This document shows positions 22,981-28,768 of a DNA stretch of 28,768 bases, in pieces. The stretch is from JBOGCH01 sp051656645. Its GTDB lineage: Bacteria > Bacteroidota > Bacteroidia > Bacteroidales > Marinifilaceae. The stretch lies in contig JBOGCH010000030.1 of assembly GCA_051656645.1 (NCBI GenBank), positions 1-28,768 on the forward strand. The letters are read 5' to 3'. Within the stretch, counting starts at the first letter, position 1; every line of letters starts with the position of its first letter. The notes below the pieces were generated by a model that saw nothing but the letters and a program-made list of their open reading frames with translations, was not told where the DNA came from and ran no database searches. The position numbers and the translations under genes were made by a program.

Positions 22981-25665
22981 ATGCGTCAATTTATTGCCTC
23001 AATAGTTATTTTATTAACTATTGCCTGCGTTACTTTTGTAGCACAAGCTGAGACAACAACGTCACCTAAAAACAACTTAGCGGCTCTACTGGATTCCTTG
23101 GAAATCAAGCAGGACTCTATTATGGCCGAACAATTTATAAACGATTCTACGTCGGGTAAACATTATCGTGTCTTAAAAGCAGATACTATTCCTACGGATT
23201 CTATAAACAGTGACTCTTCTTCAAATAAAAAGCCACTATTTACAGATTTAATTACACATACGGCCGAAGACTCAGTAATACTTTCAGTTGACGGAAAAAA
23301 AATGTTTCTATACGGAAATGCAGAGGTTAAATACCTATCTACTGAACTCAAAGCTGCATATATTGAGTTAGATATGGAACAAAAACTTGCTTTTGCAAGT
23401 GGTGTTGCAGACACTGCAGGAAACATGATAGGTACTCCTGTTTTTAAGGATGGTGGCCAGCAATTTGAAAGTAAGGAACTTAAATACAGCTTTGAAACGG
23501 GTAAAGGGTTTGTAAAAGACATCATCACTCAAGAGGGAGATGGCTACGTACAAGGAAAACTCACAAAAAAAATGACCGATGAGATATACTGCGTCAAAGA
23601 CGGATGGTACACAACTTGTGACCGACATGATCATCCTCACTTTTACATACGTATGAGTAGAGCAAAAATGATTAAGGACAAAAAAGTTGTATCAGGTTTT
23701 GCGCATCTAGTATTAGAGGACATTCCACTCCCTCTTTTCATCCCATTCGGCTTTTTCCCCATTTCTAAAACCGGGACATCAGGCATTATCATGCCTTCCT
23801 ATGGTGAGGAACGTATGCGTGGTTTTAACCTCCGAGATGGTGGATATTACTTTGCCATTAATCAATATGTGGATCTAGCAGTAATTGGTTCCATATACAC
23901 CAATGGTTCATGGGGTACAGGTATTACGTCAAACTACCGACGTAGATACAAATTCTCCGGAGCCTTTAATTTCAACATGAGTAAAAACTTTTATAGTGAG
24001 AAGGGATTACCTGACTACGCCAAATCAAGTGACTGGTCACTTCGTTGGACACATAGCCAGGATGCCAAAGCAAACCCTTACACTACGTTCTCAGCATCGG
24101 TTGATATATCGTCAGCTAACAATAGCTATTTTGAAGAGACTACTATTGACGGTATTGCCAACCAACGTAAACAATCAAGTATATCATGGAGTAAAAAATG
24201 GCCGGATAAACCGTTTAACGTTACGGCATCCTTTAACCACAACCAAAATAGTAGGGACTCATCCATTACATTATCATTCCCTAACTTAAACTTCCGCATG
24301 TCACAAATATATCCTTTCCGCAAAAAGGATCATGTCGGAAAACTTACATGGTACCAGAATCTTGGCTTTACTTACAATGCTGAAATTAAAAACAGCATTA
24401 CTACCAAGGAGAGCGAATTGATGAGTAGCTCCTTTAAAAAGGATTGGAACAATGGTTTCAAACACAGTATTCCATTAAGCACTAGCATTAATGTTGCAAA
24501 GGACCTATCCTTCTCCCCATCATTAAACTATAATGGTGTGGCATATCTTAGCTCCATTCGCAAAAACTGGGTAACTGACACTACCTATTCGGCTGGCGGT
24601 TTTGTACAAACTGATACCATTTACGGCTTCCACTATGCGCACAATTACAGTGCTAGTGCATCCTTGAGCTACAACCCAACGCTATATGGTATGTATATGT
24701 TTAAACCAACATCTAAAATATATGCAGTACGCCACGTAATACGCCCAAGCGCTAGTGCGTCCTACACTCCAAAAGTTGGTGTGCCACGTAGTAAATATTA
24801 TCGCAACTATGTTGATGGTAATGGCAATGAGCGAGAATACTCCATTTTCGAAGGGAAAATGTACGGTACTCCGGCGGGAGGTAGTGAACAATCAGGTAAC
24901 GTGAGTCTTAGCTTAGATAACAACGTCGAAATGAAAGTTCGTAATGACCGTGACACTACGGGAAAAGAGGAATTCCGTAAAATTAAATTATTGGAGAGTT
25001 TCCGTTTGAGTACATCGTACAACATTTTTGCCGACTCTATGAATTGGTCAAACATTCAACTTTCTGCACGTACAAAAGTTATTAACGATCGTATTGACAT
25101 CAACATATCGGGGGTATTGGACCCATATGCGCTTAATTCACGCGGTACACGTATCAACCGTTACCACGGTGGTGTTGGACGCTTAACAAGCGTTACAGCT
25201 AGCTCAGGTATCCGTTTCTCTGCCGATAATAATAAAACCCGAAAAGAAAAAGAAGAAATTATTGGTGCAGCCTATGATCAATATATGGATTTCGATGTAC
25301 CATGGAATATTGGTATTGACTACACCATGAACTATAGCAAACGATACACGCCTAATACTGAAGTTGGTGCAACAAAACCACTATCTGAACATGATATCAG
25401 ACAAATGCTTCGTGTTACGGGCGACTTCTCCTTAACACCAAAATGGAAAATTGGATTCAGCACAGGTTATGACTTCGCAGAAAAAAACGTTACAGCAACT
25501 AGCTTTAACATTACTCGCGATCTTCACTGCTGGGAAATGTCCTTTAACTGTATTCCTTTCGGAACACACCAATCTTACAATTTCCAAATTAACGTTAGAT
25601 CAAGTATGTTGAAGGATTTAAAACTAACCAAGCGCGATTCTTGGTACGGACGCCAATCCTTTTAA
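22981..25665 (+). CDS. lptD: LPS-assembly outer-membrane protein LptD
   Basis: Outer-membrane translocon that inserts lipopolysaccharide into the outer leaflet. 894 residues from the ATG at 22981 (a TTG six codons upstream is possible but would precede the natural signal peptide MRQFIASIVILLTIACVTFV). After the signal peptide (to about 23) and a Ser/Asp-rich linker comes an OstA-like N-terminal domain (about 90-225; SVDGKKMFLYGNAEVKYLSTELKAAYIELD, then FESKELKYSFETGKG), then a long beta-barrel with alternating aromatic/polar strands to the C-terminus (SWYGRQSF). The CVKDGWYTTCDRHDHPHFYI stretch marks the junction to the barrel. It is placed next to the envelope amidase and MCE genes but divergently. 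Confidence 0.93.
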   Translation: MRQFIASIVILLTIACVTFVAQAETTTSPKNNLAALLDSLEIKQDSIMAEQFINDSTSGKHYRVLKADTIPTDSINSDSSSNKKPLFTDLITHTAEDSVILSVDGKKMFLYGNAEVKYLSTELKAAYIELDMEQKLAFASGVADTAGNMIGTPVFKDGGQQFESKELKYSFETGKGFVKDIITQEGDGYVQGKLTKKMTDEIYCVKDGWYTTCDRHDHPHFYIRMSRAKMIKDKKVVSGFAHLVLEDIPLPLFIPFGFFPISKTGTSGIIMPSYGEERMRGFNLRDGGYYFAINQYVDLAVIGSIYTNGSWGTGITSNYRRRYKFSGAFNFNMSKNFYSEKGLPDYAKSSDWSLRWTHSQDAKANPYTTFSASVDISSANNSYFEETTIDGIANQRKQSSISWSKKWPDKPFNVTASFNHNQNSRDSSITLSFPNLNFRMSQIYPFRKKDHVGKLTWYQNLGFTYNAEIKNSITTKESELMSSSFKKDWNNGFKHSIPLSTSINVAKDLSFSPSLNYNGVAYLSSIRKNWVTDTTYSAGGFVQTDTIYGFHYAHNYSASASLSYNPTLYGMYMFKPTSKIYAVRHVIRPSASASYTPKVGVPRSKYYRNYVDGNGNEREYSIFEGKMYGTPAGGSEQSGNVSLSLDNNVEMKVRNDRDTTGKEEFRKIKLLESFRLSTSYNIFADSMNWSNIQLSARTKVINDRIDINISGVLDPYALNSRGTRINRYHGGVGRLTSVTASSGIRFSADNNKTRKEKEEIIGAAYDQYMDFDVPWNIGIDYTMNYSKRYTPNTEVGATKPLSEHDIRQMLRVTGDFSLTPKWKIGFSTGYDFAEKNVTATSFNITRDLHCWEMSFNCIPFGTHQSYNFQINVRSSMLKDLKLTKRDSWYGRQSF

Positions 25666-25671
25666 ATAAAA

Positions 25672-25718
25672 GAAATAGCTAAACTCACCGCACTTCACTG
25701 GCTGAGTTTAGCTATTTC
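25672..25718 (+). terminator. hairpin after lptD
   Basis: 16-bp perfect stem (25672-25687 with 25703-25718), 15-nt loop. It starts 6 nt after the stop but lacks a good T run (CCTTATC), so termination may be partial or the hairpin may protect the 3' end. Confidence 0.6.
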
Positions 25719-25786
25719 CTTATCACCATTTACTAATCACAATCACACTATTGTCAACTACTTGTACATTCTGAGAATAGCTCCGT

Positions 25787-26374
25787 TTACGTCATCTCAT
25801 TACACTTTAAACTCACGGCCAACATCTCCTTTGCTCTGTGTATGCGCCCTTTCACCGTTCCCAACGGAATAGAAAGTTTTTTTGCTATTTCCTCATACGT
25901 CATTTCACTGTAATAACGCAATTCTAACAACTCGCCATACTGCCGCTCCAATCGGCCAATCTTAGCTCGTATCGTCGCATTACGCTCATTTAAAATGGCA
26001 TTCTCTGCAGGTGTCAAACCTTTGCTAGGCAAATTAATTATTTTTCCGTAATCATCGTTTTCCGAATCATCAAGTGAAACTAACACCATTTTACGTCTTC
26101 GTACAAAATCAATTGCAGTATTAGATGCAATTTTAAATATCCAAGTGCTAAAAGCATACTGTGGTACATACGTGTGTATACGCGCAAACGCTTTCTCAAA
26201 CGTCTCAAATAGGATATCCTCAGCATCTGTCGCATTAGCATGCATTCTCAAAATCATGTAATACACTGATCTATTATACCTGCGAAATAATTCCTCATAC
26301 GCACGCTCCTCTCCTTTCATAGCAATCTCTATGATTTCATAATCTGTTTTTCCCTTTAAATCAACTCCATTCAT
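25787..26374 (-). CDS. ECF-type RNA polymerase sigma factor
   Basis: Sigma-70 family, extracytoplasmic-function group, 195 residues. Region 2 spans about 25-95, with DAEDILFETFEKAF (50-63, core binding) and FSTWIFKIASNTAIDFVRRRK (-10 recognition). Region 4 spans about 138-185, with the helix-turn-helix ELRYYSEMTYEEIAKKLSIPLGTVKGRIHRAKE. Between them is an acidic linker of about 40 residues. An in-frame ATG at 26404 would add ten residues, but a TACTTTTG -7 box at 26407-26414 would start transcription at about 26400, downstream of it, so 26374 is preferred. No anti-sigma factor gene is adjacent and its regulon is unknown. The next gene upstream is the OmpA/TPR lipoprotein, but it has its own terminator. 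Confidence 0.93.
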   Translation of the reverse strand: MNGVDLKGKTDYEIIEIAMKGEERAYEELFRRYNRSVYYMILRMHANATDAEDILFETFEKAFARIHTYVPQYAFSTWIFKIASNTAIDFVRRRKMVLVSLDDSENDDYGKIINLPSKGLTPAENAILNERNATIRAKIGRLERQYGELLELRYYSEMTYEEIAKKLSIPLGTVKGRIHRAKEMLAVSLKCNEMT

Positions 26375-26406
26375 TCGTAATAATAGATTTTTATAACTTA
26401 CCATAT

Positions 26407-26414
26407 CAAAAGTA
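26407..26414 (-). promoter_or_regulatory. -7 box of the ECF sigma gene; decides the start codon
   Basis: TACTTTTG on the minus strand, an exact TAnnTTTG. A start near 26400 would exclude the upstream ATG at 26404 and favour 26374. No -33 TTTG at the right spacing. Confidence 0.45.
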
Positions 26415-26516
26415 AGGCCTAAATCTCTCTATTTAATTACACTTTTGGGTGAATGGGCAATTACTACTTATAAACACACTATAGTGTCGTATTATAATGT
26501 AACATTTGTAAATAAA

Positions 26517-26546
26517 AAAAGCTGCCTCATTTCTGAGACAGCTTTT
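26517..26546 (-). terminator. terminator of the OmpA/TPR lipoprotein gene
   Basis: Stem 26517-26529 with 26534-26546 (one T-G pair). Read on the minus strand the loop is GAAA and a T run follows. It lies 18 nt after the stop. Confidence 0.85.
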
Positions 26547-26564
26547 ATATTTAGAATTGTAAAA

Positions 26565-28286
26565 TTACTTTACAACGCTTTTAAACTGATCGTTGTCAAA
26601 TAATTTTGAGAACTCCATGTCAGTTGCAGCAAGATTCTTCATAGAAGATTCTTTAGTGATAGCAGCTTTCAAGTTAGAGATAACAGCGTTAGTATCGTTA
26701 TTACGAGCACTAGCAACCGCTTTGATATAACTAGCAAGAGCGCTATTGTCATTACCTGCGTTCAATTTTTGCATAGCTTTGCTTGTGTTACCAGCAAGTA
26801 AGTTAGCAAGAGCAGCGTTAGTACAGTTGCAATCTCCAAAGTAAGAAACAGCATCGTTGTATTGACCATTGATAATAGCTAATACACCTTTGTTGTAGTT
26901 AACTTCTTGACCTAAACCTGTAGCAGCACCGAAAAGAACTTCAGCTTCTTTGTAGTTTTTGTTTTTCAATGCAATTGCACCTAAGTTGTTAAGTACAGTT
27001 TTGTTTTGAGCATCGATAGATTTTGCTTTGTTGAAAGCAGCTGTAGCTTCAGCAATTTGTCCTTTTTCAAAGTAGATGATACCTGCATCGTTGTATCCTC
27101 TCCAGTCATTAGCAAACTGAGATTGAGCTTGTTTGTAAATAGCTAATTTCTCATCTGCAGTATTGAATAATGTTGCAGAGTAAAGTAACTCTTCTACATT
27201 TAATTCAGCTGGGTTAGATTTTGCTAAAGTTTTGATTTGCTCGTCAGATTTTCCAATACGCTCAGCGTTTACAACAAACTTAGAACGACGTAATTTTGGA
27301 AGAATTTGATCTGCAATAGTAGAGAATGCAGAAGCGATGTTACGAATTTCACGCTCTCTTACTTCTGGATCTTGGTGCATAGAAAGAACACGTAGAATTA
27401 ATTCTTTATCTTGGATGTTAGAAGCTTCTAATGCAGTTTTGAAACCATCCCAGTCCTCAGCTACAACCAATTGTTTTAAGAACTCAGCTGTTTTAGCTTC
27501 GTCAATTTTATTCGCTTTTAAACGACCGTTTACGAATTTAGAAGAAACTTTATCACGAGTTCCAGCTAAAGACTCATTGAAGTCAGTTGCTCCATCTGGA
27601 GAAGCGTATGATTGTACTTGAATATTTTTTAAGTTTCTGTTTTCAGCAGCTTTAACTTCTTTAATGAAAGCTTCCATATCTTTAATCTCTTGAGATTTAG
27701 ATTGAGAACCTCTTAAATCTGCAGAATTGATTAAATAATAGATAGCAGCTTCTTTTTGCTCCTTAGTAATACGCTCAAATGCATCACCTCCTAAAGAAGT
27801 TGCAGGAGCATTGTTTACTAATGTTGCTGTTGCAAGTACACCGTCAGCGATTTTGTCTGAGTCGAATGTTCTTGTTTTTTTACCTTTCTTAGCAACAAAA
27901 CGTACTTTTAAATCAGACAATCTCATGTCATCAGTAAAAGGAACTTGTCCAACATAAGAAACTGTTTTGCTCTCTTTGAAAGGAACAACTGTATTGTTTC
28001 CTTGAACTTTAATACCTTGAAGAGATGTTGCTTGGAAAACTGACTCACCGTTTGCGTAAGCTAAAACTGGAGAAGCTTCTAAAGTAACTTTCTTTTTGAA
28101 ATACTTAGCTGGCATTGTTGCATCAACTTTTACGTCAACAGCCATACCTTTTTCAGCAATTACCTCAGGTGTAGTTTTGTAAGATACTTTCCCCTTGTTC
28201 TTTTCCATTTTTTTCAATGGAGAACATGAAGTCATCACAAGTCCTGCCAATGTAACATACGCTACAGATCTTAGTGTTTTTTTCAT
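26565..28286 (-). CDS. outer-membrane lipoprotein with OmpA-like and TPR regions
   Basis: Probable peptidoglycan-linked envelope lipoprotein, 573 residues. Signal peptide with lipobox MTSC (Cys21). Residues about 30-160 form a beta-rich domain (VDATMPAKYFKKKVTLEASPVL). Residues about 175-330 look OmpA-like but with an insert: LKNIQVQSYASPDGATDFNESLAGTRDKV, where the small/charged pattern resembles the glycan-binding helix of OmpA. TPR units follow from about 365 to 530 (NDAGIIYFEKGQIAEATAAFNKAK, LNNLGAIALKNKNYKEAEVLF, and degenerate copies). The MKKTL start at 28286 is preferred over the ATG two codons upstream. Codon choice looks unusually uniform (many GCA/GCT, AAA, GAA), compatible with high expression. 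Function inferred from the domains only. Confidence 0.9.
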   Translation of the reverse strand: MKKTLRSVAYVTLAGLVMTSCSPLKKMEKNKGKVSYKTTPEVIAEKGMAVDVKVDATMPAKYFKKKVTLEASPVLAYANGESVFQATSLQGIKVQGNNTVVPFKESKTVSYVGQVPFTDDMRLSDLKVRFVAKKGKKTRTFDSDKIADGVLATATLVNNAPATSLGGDAFERITKEQKEAAIYYLINSADLRGSQSKSQEIKDMEAFIKEVKAAENRNLKNIQVQSYASPDGATDFNESLAGTRDKVSSKFVNGRLKANKIDEAKTAEFLKQLVVAEDWDGFKTALEASNIQDKELILRVLSMHQDPEVREREIRNIASAFSTIADQILPKLRRSKFVVNAERIGKSDEQIKTLAKSNPAELNVEELLYSATLFNTADEKLAIYKQAQSQFANDWRGYNDAGIIYFEKGQIAEATAAFNKAKSIDAQNKTVLNNLGAIALKNKNYKEAEVLFGAATGLGQEVNYNKGVLAIINGQYNDAVSYFGDCNCTNAALANLLAGNTSKAMQKLNAGNDNSALASYIKAVASARNNDTNAVISNLKAAITKESSMKNLAATDMEFSKLFDNDQFKSVVK

Positions 28287-28340
28287 AATCATTTAAACGT
28301 TTTATTCTTAATATTCAACTTGGTTTCAAAATTAACTGAG

Positions 28341-28370
28341 CAAATATATAAATAAATGTTTTAACATTTA
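28341..28370 (-). promoter_or_regulatory. promoter and overlapping palindrome of the lipoprotein gene
   Basis: TATATTTG (minus strand, 28341-28348) is a full -7 box, giving a leader of about 50 nt. The palindrome TAAATGTT-TT-AACATTTA (28353-28370) covers the spacer and reaches the expected -33 position. It lacks a TTTG there, so the palindrome may be an operator for an activator or repressor. Confidence 0.45.
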
Positions 28371-28692
28371 TGCTTTTATAAAAATATTCACACTTATAAT
28401 TAAGATATTAAGTTTAAAATATGGGAATTACCTTCACAAAAATTTCCTATTCCATATTTTCCATTCAATGATTTATTAATTTCAAAATGTACTATACCCT
28501 ATTTACGGCATTTAAACACCTGTATTTACCATTTACTTCATCATATTATTCGTTGTACTACAACACATTACTACAACTGCATACAACTAACCTAAGAAAC
28601 ATATTTTATAAAACTTTTCACCTCTATTTCCACCATGACGTCACACTCTCGTCACAAATTACTATACATACTTTCTTCTCACCCTCTCTACA
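28371..28692. other. gene-free, strongly G-poor region
   Basis: 322 bp without a supported gene. From 28481 to 28690 the plus strand has only about 11 G among roughly 210 bases, while C is frequent. A 90-codon open frame on + (from 28487) exists only because of this bias and runs into the repeat, so I do not call it. No promoter or hairpin stands out. Confidence 0.5.
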
Positions 28693-28768
28693 TTTCATTC
28701 AGGTTTCATTCAGCTTTCATTCAGGTTTCATTCAGGTTTGGCATGCCAAACCTGAATGAAACCTGAAT
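28693..28768. repeat. second palindrome of 11-nt tandem units (TTTCATTCAGG type), cut by window end
   Basis: Four consecutive 11-nt units: TTTCATTCAGG (28693-28703), TTTCATTCAGC (28704-28714), TTTCATTCAGG (28715-28725), TTTCATTCAGG (28726-28736). The centre is TTTGGCATGCCAAA (28737-28750), then the inverted unit CCTGAATGAAA (28751-28761) and the start of another. 28719-28768 is a perfect 50-bp palindrome ending exactly at the window edge, so it continues beyond. The frame TTTCnnnnAGG is shared with the element at 5282-5382. Confidence 0.9.

Noticed and set aside
28487..28759. 90-codon open frame on the plus strand
   Set aside because: It arises from strong base bias, encodes a Phe/Tyr/His/Leu-rich sequence without domain features, and runs into the palindromic repeat.

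Overview
The window is a stretch of AT-rich bacterial chromosome, almost certainly from the Bacteroidetes and probably an uncultured or little-studied Bacteroidales. The evidence is the gene set (Bacteroidetes-type EF-P, NagB fused to a deacetylase, MCE next to an amidase, large LptD, DUF5063 next to a DEDDy exonuclease), the scarcity of Shine-Dalgarno sequences, and many upstream copies of the Bacteroidetes -7 promoter box TAnnTTTG. Three of these promoters (SRP RNA, tRNA-Lys, kinase) have a -33 TTG-type element at exactly 19 nt. I see no prophage, insertion sequence, CRISPR array or plasmid gene.

Layout. 278-4972 (+): secreted glycan and phosphoester hydrolases (lipoprotein metallophosphoesterase, (alpha/alpha)6 glycosidase, GH33 sialidase). 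4973-5666 is gene-free and holds a large palindrome built of 11-nt tandem units. 5673-7621 (+): MFS exporter and EF-P. 8059-14048: amino-sugar locus, with a ROK regulator, a NagB-deacetylase fusion and a sugar nucleotidyltransferase on +, meeting a CBM9-like protein and an APH-type sugar kinase on -. 14242-14751: thiol peroxidase. 14799-15257 (-): one transcription unit of SRP RNA followed by four threonine tRNAs. 15642-17520: soluble histidine kinase overlapping tail-to-tail with an exonuclease, then DUF5063. 17631-17909: tRNA-Ser and tRNA-Lys. 18004-22850 (-): YigZ, DnaA, an MCE protein and an amidase. 22981-25665 (+): LptD. 25787-28286 (-): ECF sigma factor and an OmpA/TPR lipoprotein. The right edge cuts through a second palindrome of 11-nt units.

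How it fits together. Sialidase and glycosidase would release sugars from host-type or environmental glycans. The ROK-NagB-deacetylase-nucleotidyltransferase-kinase set would either burn amino sugars (deacetylation and deamination to fructose-6-P) or recycle them into nucleotide sugars. The amidase, MCE, LptD and OmpA/TPR genes form an envelope-building block, and both the amidase and the MCE protein end in SPOR-like domains.

The best candidate for something undescribed is the pair of intergenic elements at 5269-5395 and 28693-28768. Each has four 11-nt units on a shared frame TTTCnnnnAGG, inverted around a small palindromic centre. The four variable bases are nearly uniform within a locus but differ between loci.
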